DNA from: Streptosporangium sp. NBC_01495
GTDB taxonomy: Bacteria; Actinomycetota; Actinomycetes; Streptosporangiales; Streptosporangiaceae
DNA: 64,000 nucleotides
NCBI RefSeq assembly: GCF_036250735.1
Contig: NZ_CP109430.1
Location: 1,116,001 to 1,180,000, forward strand
Reading direction: 5' to 3'
This document shows positions 25,635 through 34,164 of this stretch, piece by piece (within the stretch, counting starts at the first letter, position 1; each line of letters opens with the position of its first letter). The translations under genes were made by a program, and so were the position numbers. The notes under the pieces are model-generated. The model saw only the letters and a list, made by a program, of their open reading frames with translations. It ran no database searches and was not told where the DNA came from.

Positions 25635-27080
25635 GTGAGTTCGCTGGCTCGGCCGCCCGTTCAGGGATTGATACCGCCGACCGCGCTGGCCCGGGTCGCC
25701 GCCCCGCTGCCCGCGCTGTGCCATGTCACGGTGGTGGCACCCGGCGGGAAGGCGGACTTGGCGCTGCCCGCCGACCTCCCGCTGCCGCACATTCTGCCAG
25801 GCCTGCTGCGAGCGATCGGCGAGGCGGGGGGAGAGTCCGCGGCGGTCGCCGGCTGGGCGCTCCAGCGGCTCGGCGGCACCCCGCTCGACCTCGGCCAGAG
25901 CCTGGGGGCTCTGGGGGTGCTCGACGGCGAGGTGCTCTACCTGCGACCGCGCGAGGCGATGCTGCCCCCGGCCCTGTTCGACGACGTGGCGGACGTCGTC
26001 GCGATGCGGATCAAGGACGGCCCCGGCATCTGGGCCACCCGCCACACCCGCCTGGCGGGGGTGGCGCTCGGGATGGTGTTCCTGGTCACCGGGGTCCTGT
26101 GCATGACGCTGGCGGGGCCGCCGTGGACGGTCCCCACCGTGCTCTCCGGAGTGTTCGCGCTCCTGCTGATCGCCGCGGGCGCCGCGGTGTCCCGGGCGGT
26201 GGGCGACTCCGGGGCGGGTGCGCTGATCGGGTACGCGGCCCTGCCGTACGGCTTCCTCGCGGGGCTCCTCGTGCCACTGGGCGCCGGGGAACTGAGCGGG
26301 ATCGGCGCCCCGCACCTGCTGTCGGCGTTCGCCGCCACCGCGCTCGTCGGCACCTTCGGCTTCGTCGCGGTCGTGGACGGCGTGTCCGGGTTCCTCGGCG
26401 TCGTCGTGGCCTCGGTGATCGGGGCGGTGGGGGCCGCCATCGTCATGCTGTCCGGGGCCTCCGTCCCAGGGGTCGCCGCGATGGCCGTCACGATCATGCT
26501 GGCGTTCGGCCCGCTGACCTCGACCCTGTCGTTCCGGCTCGCCGGGATGCCGATGCCCTCGATGCCCACCAACGCCGAGGAACTGCGGAGCGACGACCAG
26601 AAGGTCGACGGCCCCGCCATCGGCGAACGCGCCGGTCAGGCGCGGCAGTACGCGACCGGGCTGGTCATGGGGACCGCGCTGGTGGGGCTGGTGGCCCAGG
26701 TCTGCCTCGTGCTGGACTCCCGCTGGATCGCCACGGCCACCGCGCTGACGCTGTCGCTGATCTGCCTCATGCGGGTCCGCGTCTTCCAGGGGCTCGGCCA
26801 GCGGATCTGGCTGATGGCCACCGGCATGACCGGGATCGTCGCCTACGCGATCTCGACGGCCGCCGCCGGGGGCGGCCCGATGGCGGTCGGCGTGGCGGCG
26901 GGGCTGCTCCTGGTCGCGGCGATCCCGGCGGGTATCGGCCTCTCGCTTCCGGCGGGCAAGCCGTCCCCGTTCTGGGGCCGGGCCGGGGACATCGTCGAGA
27001 CCCTGCTGGTCGTCGCGCTGTTCCCGCTCGCCCTCGGCGTGCTGGACGTCTACTCCTGGGTGCGTGGTCTGGCGGGCTGA
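25635..27080 (+). CDS. eccD: Type VII secretion integral membrane protein EccD
   Basis: A 481-residue protein. The first 110 residues form the ubiquitin-like EccD domain (CHVTVVAPGGKADLALPADL, LDLGQSLGALGVLDGEVLYL). About eleven transmembrane helices follow, starting with LAGVALGMVFLVTGVLCMTL. EccD builds the large membrane vestibule of the ESX complex and docks EccC. The GTG at 25635 lies 5 bp after GGAGGA at 25624-25629. An ATG 13 codons upstream at 25596 lacks such a site. Its stop is only 15 bp from the stop of the convergent gene at 27096. The protein has the usual family length. Confidence 0.95.
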   Translation: MSSLARPPVQGLIPPTALARVAAPLPALCHVTVVAPGGKADLALPADLPLPHILPGLLRAIGEAGGESAAVAGWALQRLGGTPLDLGQSLGALGVLDGEVLYLRPREAMLPPALFDDVADVVAMRIKDGPGIWATRHTRLAGVALGMVFLVTGVLCMTLAGPPWTVPTVLSGVFALLLIAAGAAVSRAVGDSGAGALIGYAALPYGFLAGLLVPLGAGELSGIGAPHLLSAFAATALVGTFGFVAVVDGVSGFLGVVVASVIGAVGAAIVMLSGASVPGVAAMAVTIMLAFGPLTSTLSFRLAGMPMPSMPTNAEELRSDDQKVDGPAIGERAGQARQYATGLVMGTALVGLVAQVCLVLDSRWIATATALTLSLICLMRVRVFQGLGQRIWLMATGMTGIVAYAISTAAAGGGPMAVGVAAGLLLVAAIPAGIGLSLPAGKPSPFWGRAGDIVETLLVVALFPLALGVLDVYSWVRGLAG

Positions 27081-27095
27081 GGCCCGCCCGCCCGA

Positions 27096-27854
27096 TTACT
27101 GCCCGTACTTCGTTGGTTTGTCCTGCTTGGGGGCGATCCAGTTGAAGCCGCTGGTGCCCTTCAGCATCTCCTGGTCGTTGGGGAACTCGTCGAAGGTGGG
27201 GTAGCGCCCCACGTCGATCCTCACCTGCTTGAAGTCGACGGCGGAGGAGCCGGTCGGTGCGAAGTTGTCCAGGTAGAGATCCCTGCGCCACAGGTTGAAC
27301 AGGGTGTAGCTCACCGCGCCGAGGTAGCTGGTCATCACCCCGGCCCAGGCCAGCAGGCTCTTGTCGGCGGCGGCGGCCAGCAGGCGCAGGTAGACCCTGG
27401 CCTGGGGGCCTGCGGGGGTGAAGGTGAGTGCCGCCGCCGCCAGGGCCGCCGTGACCAGCGCCGCGGAGAAGGCCGTGACGGTCCAGATGAAGTTACGGTA
27501 GGCGCTGCCGACCTCGTCCAGACAGCCGGCGACGTCGTTGAAGACCCCGCGCAGCGACTCGGTCTTCTCCTGGAAGGACGCCAGGACCTCCTCGACCGCC
27601 CGCTCGTCCTCGGCCTTCCAGGCCGCCCTCAGCTGGTCGTTGATGTTGGCGATGAGCCGTTTCGGCCCGCCGTCCAGCTCACGCGCGAGCGCGTGCCAGT
27701 TGTTGACGGCCCTGACGATCGCGGCGTGGTCCGCCTGCAACACCTCTATGGCGCCGAACGCGAGGAGGGGGACTCCTGTCAGGAGCTGCACCCTTCTCAG
27801 GTTGTTGAGCGCCCCCTCCATCGGGTGCGGCGGGCCCGCGTGCTTCGCCATCAT
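27096..27854 (-). CDS. Type VII locus membrane protein with helical head, unknown
   Basis: A 252-residue protein I do not recognise. Residues about 35-110 are helical and polar (NNWHALARELDGGPKRLIAN, QEKTESLRGVFNDVAGCLDE), with the size and spacing of a WXG-like head but no clear WxG. Two hydrophobic segments follow (FIWTVTAFSAALVTAALAAA and LLAWAGVMTSYLGAVSYTLF). A conserved-looking C-terminal tail follows (VDVGRYPTFDEFPNDQE type). It lies 15 bp downstream of an EspC-like small substrate on the same strand, presumably one operon. It may be a membrane-inserted effector or a partner of the small protein. Function is unknown. Confidence 0.65.
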   Translation of the reverse strand: MMAKHAGPPHPMEGALNNLRRVQLLTGVPLLAFGAIEVLQADHAAIVRAVNNWHALARELDGGPKRLIANINDQLRAAWKAEDERAVEEVLASFQEKTESLRGVFNDVAGCLDEVGSAYRNFIWTVTAFSAALVTAALAAAALTFTPAGPQARVYLRLLAAAADKSLLAWAGVMTSYLGAVSYTLFNLWRRDLYLDNFAPTGSSAVDFKQVRIDVGRYPTFDEFPNDQEMLKGTSGFNWIAPKQDKPTKYGQ

Positions 27855-27869
27855 GATCTGCTTTCCCGA

Positions 27870-28208
27870 TCAGACGTACTGGACGGTGCTCGCGTCCTCG
27901 GCCGCCCGCCAGTTGCCGGCCGCGACGCGCATGTCGCTCCGCAACTGCTCAACGGCCTCTATGGCGTCCCGGAGGAACCCGGCTGACTTCTCCTGGACCT
28001 CCCGGTAGGAGGGCCCGATCATCCGGCTGCCCATGATCCCGAGGTCGGAGTCGCTGAGCACGGTGTCGAGGAGCTTCTTCAGGTGGTCCTCGAAATGGTC
28101 GATGAGGTCGGGCTCCAGCCGGTTGGCCACTCGCAGGATGCCCTGGGAGGTGACGTGCCTGTCCTGGTTGTTCTGGGCGCCGACGGTGCTCTGCGAGGGG
28201 GTGGACAT
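27870..28208 (-). CDS. EspC/WXG100-like type VII small protein
   Basis: A 112-residue helical protein. RVANRLEPDLIDHFEDHLKK and VQEKSAGFLRDAIEAVEQLR form helices, and the C-terminal GNWRAAEDASTVQYV resembles the ending of EspC-type proteins (DUF2580), where NWRxAED-like sequence closes the second helix. The YxxxD signal is not evident. The ATG at 28208 follows AGAGAG. It precedes a membrane protein gene on the same strand and is divergent from a YbaB-like gene. I place it in the EspC-like group with moderate confidence; the main alternative is a plain WXG100 protein. Confidence 0.68.
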   Translation of the reverse strand: MSTPSQSTVGAQNNQDRHVTSQGILRVANRLEPDLIDHFEDHLKKLLDTVLSDSDLGIMGSRMIGPSYREVQEKSAGFLRDAIEAVEQLRSDMRVAAGNWRAAEDASTVQYV

Positions 28209-28384
28209 GTGATCTCTCTATCATCGGGTCGCGGCTCCTGCCACGCACCGGACGGCGTTCGTCCAGGAGCGAGGTTTTTTGTTCACCTGAGGTTCGACGT
28301 GACGACCCCCTCCGCTGTGTGCGGGTTCACAGAGCCTCGATCGACTGCGAACCCTGATCTTCGATGTGATCTTCAGGGGGCGTG

Positions 28385-28825
28385 ATGTTCGAGTTCGATC
28401 CGGCGGGGGCCGATCCGGAGGAGTTCGACAGGTTGAGCCTGCGGGCCGACCGGGCCGCGCGGGGCCTGGCCGTGGCCGTCGGGGAACTCGGTGGGATACG
28501 GGGGGAGGCGGAGTCCGCCGACGGCATGGTGCGGGCGACGGTGGACGGCGCCGGGATGATCGAGAGGGTCCGGCTGGGCGCGCGGGCGATGAGGATGGGC
28601 AGCGAGGATCTCGCCGAGGCACTGACGGACGTCCTGCGGGCCGCCCAGGACGACGCGCGGGCGAAGACCGAGCACGCGTTGCGTTCGGCGCTCGGCGGGG
28701 AGAGCCTGCCGGTGATCGACGTCGGGCAGACGCTGCGGCGGTTCGAGGAGGTCCAGGAGTCCTTCTCGCACTCCATGGAGGGGAGTTTCGAGGAGCTGGC
28801 CCGGATCCGGCGGCGCTCTTCGTGA
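28385..28825 (+). CDS. YbaB/EbfC-family protein (type VII locus copy 1)
   Basis: A 146-residue protein with the YbaB pattern: a charged N-terminal helix, the GEAESADGMVRATVDGAGMI strand pair, then RVRLGARAMRMGSEDLAEAL and a long C-terminal helix. Bacterial YbaB/EbfC dimers bind DNA without strong sequence preference. Actinobacterial relatives are common beside WXG100 genes, where their role is not established. Relative to E. coli YbaB (about 109 residues) this protein has a longer C-terminal tail. The ATG at 28385 follows AGGGGG; the GTG one codon earlier is an alternative. A second YbaB-like gene follows after 101 bp. Confidence 0.82.
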   Translation: MFEFDPAGADPEEFDRLSLRADRAARGLAVAVGELGGIRGEAESADGMVRATVDGAGMIERVRLGARAMRMGSEDLAEALTDVLRAAQDDARAKTEHALRSALGGESLPVIDVGQTLRRFEEVQESFSHSMEGSFEELARIRRRSS

Positions 28826-28926
28826 TCTCGGGGCTATTGCCGTCATCCAGGCGGTATGACTAGATTTTCCGAGAAGTGGCTGTTTGTCACTAACGGGGTT
28901 GATGGTGCCTGGGGGAGGGACCTTTG

Positions 28927-29370
28927 ATGAGGGAGTTCGGGGACTTCGCGAACATCGACATCGACAAGCTTCTGACCAGCGCGGACTCGCAGATCGAGCG
29001 CATGGGGCGACTGCAGGGGAGCATGGCCGGGCTGGTCGGGCGCGCTCAGGACGAGGACGAGCTGGTCACGGTGGAGTACGCGGCCGAGGGGCTGCGCACG
29101 CTCGACATCCATCCCAAGGCGATGAGGCTGGGCTCGTCCGAGCTGGCGGAGAAGATCAAGGCGGTCCTTCAGGAGGCCGCCCAGGACCTGCAGACGCGGG
29201 TGAGTGCCGCGATGGGCGAGGCGTTCGGCGAGGAGATGAACCCGATGAGGTTCATCGCCGACCAGGGTCCGGCGACCAGTCAGTTCAAAGCGGCCGAGGC
29301 CACTTATGAACGGACATTTAGTGACGTAGTGGGAGAATTAGACAGAATTCGCCGCAAGCTTGAGTCGTGA
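28927..29370 (+). CDS. YbaB/EbfC-family protein (type VII locus copy 2)
   Basis: A 147-residue YbaB-like protein: SADSQIERMGRLQGSMAGLV helix, DELVTVEYAAEGLRTLDIHP strands and KAMRLGSSELAEKIKAVLQE. It is distinct from copy 1 but shares the Arg/Lys-x-x-Gly-Ser-x-x-Leu-Ala-Glu core. The last 25 codons use unusually AT-rich triplets for this genome (ACT TAT, TTT AGT, GTA, and a TTA at 29338), while the rest is typical. The start is the ATG at 28927 behind GGGAGGGAC. A short hairpin follows the stop at 29372, then the promoter region of the WXG100 pair. Confidence 0.82.
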   Translation: MREFGDFANIDIDKLLTSADSQIERMGRLQGSMAGLVGRAQDEDELVTVEYAAEGLRTLDIHPKAMRLGSSELAEKIKAVLQEAAQDLQTRVSAAMGEAFGEEMNPMRFIADQGPATSQFKAAEATYERTFSDVVGELDRIRRKLES

Positions 29371-29371
29371 C

Positions 29372-29391
29372 CGGCCGGACGACTCCGGCCG
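29372..29391 (+). terminator. Small hairpin after YbaB copy 2
   Basis: CGGCCGGA (29372-29379) pairs exactly with TCCGGCCG (29384-29391) across a 4-nt loop, one base after the stop codon. There is no U-tract, and the short stem makes the call modest. Confidence 0.5.
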
Positions 29392-29654
29392 TCGTCGCAT
29401 CGCGCCGATCACCCTATGTCACGTTGTCGGAATAAGACCTCTCTGACCTGCGGATTTGGCGAGAAGTACGAAAAAAGTTATCTGGGCTTAATATGCATTC
29501 GTGTTAGGTATGTTGCTGCTGATAGCTAACATGCCATTCGATGGGGTTCGCGTCGGTAGTCCTTTCTGCCCGTCCATGCGGTGTCATGACCGTGTGATCC
29601 GCACTGGGGAACGGCGCCGTCGTGAAGAAGCAGGTTCATGTCACGGAGGTGGCT
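29392..29654 (+). promoter_or_regulatory. AT-rich promoter region of the esx pair
   Basis: The 263 bp before the first WXG100 gene hold a clear AT-rich block at about 29465-29535, including AAAAAAGTTATC and CTTAATATGCATTC. They also hold a 6-bp inverted repeat, TGTTAG (29502-29507)/CTAACA (29526-29531). This is the most AT-rich gap in the locus and the natural site for the promoter of the WXG100 pair and following genes. Individual promoter boxes are not resolved. Confidence 0.5.
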
Positions 29655-30002
29655 GTGGATTTCAACGGTTACAGCACTGATTCACCGGCACTGCAGTTGG
29701 CGGCAGGGGACGTCGTCGACACCGCGCAGTACATCGAGGGTCTGCGCCAGGGCGTGCGGACCGTGACCGAGGAGCTGACCGGCTCGGGCTGGCTCGGTGC
29801 GGCGTCCGGCAAGTTCAGGTCCGCGATGACCAGGTGGGACGAGCAGATGCTGATCGTGCGGCGGGATCTGGAGACGATCGCCGAGAACATGGGGGCGAGC
29901 GCCGTCAGCTACAGCGCGGCCGACCAGGATGTCGACGCGGGCATGAGCATGGTCGACTCTCTCATCAACACACCCGGGGAGCCCCGGACCGCGGCAGTCT
30001 AG
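29655..30002 (+). CDS. WXG100 family type VII secretion target (Esx-like, first of pair)
   Basis: A 115-residue WXG100 protein. A helix (AAGDVVDTAQYIEGLRQGVR) leads to SGWLGAASGKF with the WxG turn, then a second helix (DEQMLIVRRDLETIAENMGA). SYSAADQDVD gives the YxxxD export signal. The start is the GTG at 29655, 5 bp after GGAGG (29645-29649). An upstream in-frame GTG at 29622 has no comparable site. The next gene is a second WXG100 protein 30 bp downstream, so the two probably form the heterodimer recognised by EccC. Both carry YxxxD/E, whereas classical pairs usually show it on one partner. Confidence 0.88.
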   Translation: MDFNGYSTDSPALQLAAGDVVDTAQYIEGLRQGVRTVTEELTGSGWLGAASGKFRSAMTRWDEQMLIVRRDLETIAENMGASAVSYSAADQDVDAGMSMVDSLINTPGEPRTAAV

Positions 30003-30032
30003 CTCGACCGACGGCCAAGAACGGAGATCAGA

Positions 30033-30371
30033 GTGAGTGAATACGTAAAGGTCAACTTCGGCCACATGGAGCAGACCAGGGAAGAGCTCGCCAAGGTTGT
30101 GGAGGCCATGGACCGGGCCACCACCGAGCTCTACACGAAGCTCAAGACCAGGTTGGGCGGCCTGCCGGATGGCGAGGACCCGGTGCAGGGGACGCCGGAC
30201 GGGGTGTGGACCGGTGAGGCGGCGAGGTACTTCGACGCCCACCGCATGATCTGGGACCGCGCCGAGCAGGAGATGAAGAGCCAGTTGGCGCAGGCCATGG
30301 GCGCCCTCAACACCGCCAACGAGAACTACCAGTTGGCCGAGGCGAAGAACAAGGCCCGCTGGAACGTATGA
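30033..30371 (+). CDS. WXG100 family type VII secretion target (Esx-like, second of pair)
   Basis: A 112-residue WXG100 protein. Helix 1 is MEQTREELAKVVEAMDRATT, the turn is DGVWTGEAARYF, and helix 2 is AEQEMKSQLAQAMGALNTAN. The tail NYQLAEAKNK holds YxxxE. The loop before the turn (LPDGEDPVQGTPDG) is longer than in EsxA. The GTG start at 30033 follows GGAGATCAGA. It pairs with the preceding gene by position and complementary helix length. It should be exported through the EccBCD complex encoded on both sides. Confidence 0.9.
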   Translation: MSEYVKVNFGHMEQTREELAKVVEAMDRATTELYTKLKTRLGGLPDGEDPVQGTPDGVWTGEAARYFDAHRMIWDRAEQEMKSQLAQAMGALNTANENYQLAEAKNKARWNV

Positions 30372-30466
30372 CACGGCCGGCGGCCGTCCACGGCGTTCCC
30401 GGTCGTCGCGGTGACGCCACGGCCGGGAACGTCCGTCTTCTGTGAGCTTTCTGTGAGGGGGAAATC

Positions 30467-30877
30467 GTGGTCAGGGCCGCTGAGAGTGGAGCCCCGGGCT
30501 GGCCGGGGGCGGACGGTTCCGGGGTGGAGCTCGAATACGACACCGCGCTGATGCGGAGGGTCGCGGAGGAGCTGGAGCGGCAGCTCGGCCCTCTGAAGGG
30601 GCCCGCCCACGCCGAGGGGTACACGACCGGATCGCTGGAGAGCGTACAGAGCAACGGCGGCCTGACCGAGCGGGAACTGGGGTCCTGGCCCGCGGCGAGC
30701 GCGTTCACCAGATCCGTCGGCATGGTGCCCGACCCCGGCGGGATCGTCTCCCTCGAACAGGGGAACGCGGCCCTGCGCTACGTCTACCGGTTGTTCGTGA
30801 CCCGCTACGAGGAAGCCGTCCAGGCGATCCGCGCGAACGCCGACGAATACGACAGAGCCAACCCCACCCAAGGGTGA
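30467..30877 (+). CDS. Small type VII-associated helical protein (EspC-like)
   Basis: A 136-residue protein. After a short disordered N-terminus come LEYDTALMRRVAEELERQLG and, at the C-terminus, GNAALRYVYRLFVTRYEEAV and RANADEYDRANPTQG. No WxG is present. This two-helix pattern with a central loop and a Tyr-containing charged tail resembles EspC-type (DUF2580) proteins that accompany PPE-like partners. The GTG at 30467 follows GAGGGGGA. The PPE-like gene begins 27 bp after the stop, and the two may form a PE/PPE-style pair. That pairing is inferred from position. Confidence 0.65.
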   Translation: MVRAAESGAPGWPGADGSGVELEYDTALMRRVAEELERQLGPLKGPAHAEGYTTGSLESVQSNGGLTERELGSWPAASAFTRSVGMVPDPGGIVSLEQGNAALRYVYRLFVTRYEEAVQAIRANADEYDRANPTQG

Positions 30878-30904
30878 CGGCGCGGACGCACGGGAAAGGT
30901 CGTC

Positions 30905-32401
30905 GTGGGCAGCGAGTCAGGGAGCCGGCCGGTACGCGCCGGCGCGGTGCCGGAGCAGGGCGAGGTCGCCGCGTCGAGGGCACAGATCGAGCAGTGGCTG
31001 AGAAACACCTCACCCGCCGCGATCGACGACGCCGGGTTCGCGTACATGCACGCCGCGAGCACGGTCGGCACCCTTCGTGACGCCCTGCCGCAGACCGCGA
31101 GGAAACTCCACGAGTCGTGGCGTGGCGAGACGTCCGCCGAGGTGCAGCGGGCACTGATGATGCTGCACTCCACCGCCGGAGAGCTGATCTCCACGATGGA
31201 GGCGATGTCCGAGGTCCTCAGGTGGTACGGCGGGATCTATCTCCCCGAGGCCCGCCAGAAGATCGAGAACCTCGGAAGCTCCGATGCGGCCCAGCGGACG
31301 CCCAACCCCGAGCCGGGGGCCGCGCCCACGACGGCACCGTCTCCCTCCGGGACGTCGTCCCGGCCGCAGGAGCCCTCGTCCGGCGCGTCGCCGTCGGCGG
31401 CCGACGCGGAGGACGGCACACACGCGGCCCGCCAGGTGCTGCGCACCCTGAACGCGCAGATCCTCGACCTGTATCACAAGGTGCCGGCGGAGGTCTCCTA
31501 CAACCTGCCGACCGTGACGATCCCGGCGAACGGCGACGTCTACCGGGAGGTCGTCTACCGGGAGGGCGATCCGTACCAGGGCGACCGTCCCCGGCCCGGA
31601 GAGGGCTCGTCCGGCGGCTGGACGGCGGGCGGCGACCGGTCCGCGGGCTCAGGCGCCGGGGGGAACGGGTCGGGCCAGGCCGGTCCCGGCGGTTCGAGCC
31701 CGGGTTCCTCCGGTTCCGGCGCCGGGCCGGACGGTTCCGCTCCCGGGGGGTCCACCGGTCCCGGTGGCCCTGGGCAGGACGGTCCCGGTGTTCCCGGCGG
31801 CGCCGGCTCGGACGGTTCCGGCGCTCCCGGCGGCGACGGCTCGGACGATCCCGCGGGGACGGACGGGCAGGACCCGCCCGCCGAGGCCGGAACCGGCGAT
31901 GGTGCCGGAGCCGGTGACGAGACAGGTGCCGGGACGGCCCAGGACCCGCCGGACGACGGAACCGTACCGGCGGTGATCGACGGAACGGACGGCACGCCCG
32001 ACGACGACCCCGGGAGCACCGAGGTGGCGAGCTTCGTCCCGCAGAACCCGGCGGCGACCCCCGTGATCCAGCAGAGCCCGGCCGTGCCCGCCGGGCCGGC
32101 GACGACCGTCGCTCCCCCCGCCACATCCGTTTCGCCCGTACTGGGCGGCTCGGGAGCCGTGCAGGGAGCCGTGCCGCTCTCCTCCGCCGCGGCGGCGGCG
32201 AGAGGGGGGATGGGCGGCGTGCCGATGATGCCGTTCCTGGGGGGCGCGGGCGCGGGCGTCGGTGAGAGCTCCCAGGAGTCCGAGTGGTCGAGTTCGCTGA
32301 CCGAGGAGCCCGACATCTGGGCCCCGCCTCCCGCCATGAACTCCGCGATCATCGGGCCCGCCGCGGACCAGGGAAGGGCACACAATGGCGATAGAGCTTG
32401 A
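30905..32401 (+). CDS. PPE-like type VII protein with disordered Gly/Pro region and conserved tail (member A)
   Basis: A 498-residue protein. Residues about 20-125 are helical with a WxG turn (KLHESWRGETSAEVQRALMM), the layout of PPE-like or WXG-like heads. Residues 135-190 are Pro/Ser-rich. Residues 235-350 are a Gly/Pro/Ser/Asp-rich disordered stretch. The C-terminus carries GGMGGVPMMPFLGGAGAG, then an acidic segment with a single Trp, EEPDIWAPPPAM. The same ending recurs in two other proteins of this locus. The GTG at 30905 is the likely start. The stop overlaps the next ATG by 17 bp. It is probably exported with the preceding small protein. Confidence 0.72.
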   Translation: MGSESGSRPVRAGAVPEQGEVAASRAQIEQWLRNTSPAAIDDAGFAYMHAASTVGTLRDALPQTARKLHESWRGETSAEVQRALMMLHSTAGELISTMEAMSEVLRWYGGIYLPEARQKIENLGSSDAAQRTPNPEPGAAPTTAPSPSGTSSRPQEPSSGASPSAADAEDGTHAARQVLRTLNAQILDLYHKVPAEVSYNLPTVTIPANGDVYREVVYREGDPYQGDRPRPGEGSSGGWTAGGDRSAGSGAGGNGSGQAGPGGSSPGSSGSGAGPDGSAPGGSTGPGGPGQDGPGVPGGAGSDGSGAPGGDGSDDPAGTDGQDPPAEAGTGDGAGAGDETGAGTAQDPPDDGTVPAVIDGTDGTPDDDPGSTEVASFVPQNPAATPVIQQSPAVPAGPATTVAPPATSVSPVLGGSGAVQGAVPLSSAAAAARGGMGGVPMMPFLGGAGAGVGESSQESEWSSSLTEEPDIWAPPPAMNSAIIGPAADQGRAHNGDRA

Positions 32402-32849
32402 CCCCGACTGGCCCGGCCTGACGGCGAAGGGCGACGGCGTCGAGGCGGACTCCGTCGAGATCGAGCGGATCGCCCGGGAGCTGGCGGAGGCGCTGAAGGC
32501 GCTGACGACGCCCACGCTCCCGCCCGCGAGATCGGTCGCCTACGACCCCGGCGCCACGCCCCCGCCGCTACCCCCGCCGCCGCCCGGCGCCGGGTCGCTG
32601 CCGGACGTTCGGTTCCAGTGCGCGATCGGCCCCGCCCACCTGGGCGAGTGGCTCACCGCGCAGCAGTTCGCCATGGCGGTCAACACCGCCCACTCGACGC
32701 TCATCGGCGACACGGAAGAGTCGGGCGGCGCCTACTCGTCGCTGGTCAAGCAGTACGGCAGCGTCGTCGAGACGCTCATCGGCATCGCCAGGACCCATGG
32801 CGGCGCCGAGCGGGCCAACCAGGAGCCGGGCGACCGGCGGTATGTCTGA
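32385..32849 (+). CDS. Small type VII-associated protein with Pro-rich loop
   Basis: A 154-residue protein of unknown function. The N-terminal helix EADSVEIERIARELAEALKA is followed by a Pro-rich segment with a run of prolines (PPPLPPPPPGAG, about 58-70). A C-terminal helical half follows (AHLGEWLTAQQFAMAVNTAH, YSSLVKQYGSVVETLIGIAR) with GEW in place of a canonical WxG. The ATG at 32385 overlaps the upstream PPE-like gene by 17 bp and follows GGGAAGG. The next PPE-like gene begins 11 bp after its stop, which again suggests a small-partner/PPE-like pair. Confidence 0.65.
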   Translation: MAIELDPDWPGLTAKGDGVEADSVEIERIARELAEALKALTTPTLPPARSVAYDPGATPPPLPPPPPGAGSLPDVRFQCAIGPAHLGEWLTAQQFAMAVNTAHSTLIGDTEESGGAYSSLVKQYGSVVETLIGIARTHGGAERANQEPGDRRYV

Positions 32850-32860
32850 CGGGAGCCGGT

Positions 32861-34141
32861 ATGGCGGAGACAGGATCGGCGGAGCCCAGGCGGACCGTCG
32901 TCACCATGCCCAAGGAGCCGCTCCAGATCACGCCCTTCGACAGCGTTCTGGAGAAGATCAAGCAGTGGGTCGACAACACCGAACCAGATTCGGTGAGACG
33001 GTCGGGCGACTACTACCTCGCCGCCCGCGACCTGCTTGAGGAGGCCGCGCGGGAGCTCAAGCGAAAGGCCACGGACCTGGCCGACCACTACGGGGGAGCG
33101 GAGGGCGCGCAGACGCAGAAACAGTTGCAGTTCCTGCACGCGACCATTCGCGAACTCGCCGCCAAGATGGGGATGATGGGCCCGCCGTTGCGCGAGTACG
33201 CGGACACCCTTGTCTGGGCCCGGCAGAACCTCGTCGTGAAGAGGGGCGAGGACTCGCGGTCGGACCACGACACCGACTGGGCCGACCACGTCCCGTTCTA
33301 CGGGATGTACCGGGTGGAGGATCGGGCCAGGGACCACTTCTCCCGGGTCAATGAGAGGATCACCGAGCACTACACGCTGCTTCCCGACGATGTGCAGTCG
33401 GCGCTGCCCACCCCGACTCCGGTGGACCTGCCCACCTTCAGGCAGACGGGCCTCCCCCCGGGCGCCCTCGAGGCACCCCCCGGCACGGGCGGGTTCGGCG
33501 CGCTGGACGCCTCCGATGGCGCGGGCGACCTCCCCGGGCAACCTCGGTTCCCGGGGGGCCCCGGGCAGGAGGGGGCCTACGGTCTGGACCCGTCGGCGCC
33601 CGGCGTCATCGGCCCCGACGAGGGCGCGGGCTCGTCCGTGCCCGGCTCGGGCGACGGGAGGCCGGGCGTCGTTCAGCCGTCCTGGCCCGGTGGTCCCGAC
33701 GGCCGGAACCCGGACCTGCCGTCCCCGGACGGCGTCGGGGATATCGCGGGAGCCGGGCAGGGCGACGGCAGCCACCCGCCGGACGCGGACGAAAGCCGCC
33801 TCGCCGGTCTCAACGACACGGCGCAGGCCAGAGCGGCGAACGCCTCGGCGAACGGCCCGTTCGGCGCGGGCACGTCGGGTGGCACGGGCGCGGGTGGCAC
33901 CGGCGCGGGCGGTGCCGGAACGGGTGCGGCGGCGTACGGGATCGCGGGCGGCGGCGGTGACGGATCGCGCACCGCGGCCCGCGCGGCCACCGGCGGGATG
34001 AGCGGGGTACCGCTGTACGGGGCGGCGGGCCAGGGGAGGGCGGGAGAAAAGGACCCGACCTCCGAGAGCACCACCCGTGTCCTGGAGGACGACGACGTCT
34101 GGGGCGGCGGCGGCCCCACCACACCCTCGCTGCTCACCTAG
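32861..34141 (+). CDS. PPE-like type VII protein with conserved tail (member B)
   Basis: A 426-residue protein. Residues 20-170 are helical (DSVLEKIKQWVDNTEPDSVR, LEEAARELKRKATDLADHYG, QKQLQFLHATIRELAAKMGM) with YGG where a WxG turn would be. From about residue 185 on it is Gly/Pro/Asp-rich and disordered. The ending ATGGMSGVPLYGAAGQ, then VLEDDDVWGGG, matches the tails of members A and C. It has no signal peptide or catalytic motif. The ATG at 32861 follows GGGAG. It lies inside a tight plus-strand operon of ESX-related genes. Confidence 0.7.
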   Translation: MAETGSAEPRRTVVTMPKEPLQITPFDSVLEKIKQWVDNTEPDSVRRSGDYYLAARDLLEEAARELKRKATDLADHYGGAEGAQTQKQLQFLHATIRELAAKMGMMGPPLREYADTLVWARQNLVVKRGEDSRSDHDTDWADHVPFYGMYRVEDRARDHFSRVNERITEHYTLLPDDVQSALPTPTPVDLPTFRQTGLPPGALEAPPGTGGFGALDASDGAGDLPGQPRFPGGPGQEGAYGLDPSAPGVIGPDEGAGSSVPGSGDGRPGVVQPSWPGGPDGRNPDLPSPDGVGDIAGAGQGDGSHPPDADESRLAGLNDTAQARAANASANGPFGAGTSGGTGAGGTGAGGAGTGAAAYGIAGGGGDGSRTAARAATGGMSGVPLYGAAGQGRAGEKDPTSESTTRVLEDDDVWGGGGPTTPSLLT

Positions 34142-34164
34142 ACGCGGCATCGGAGAAGGCGGAG

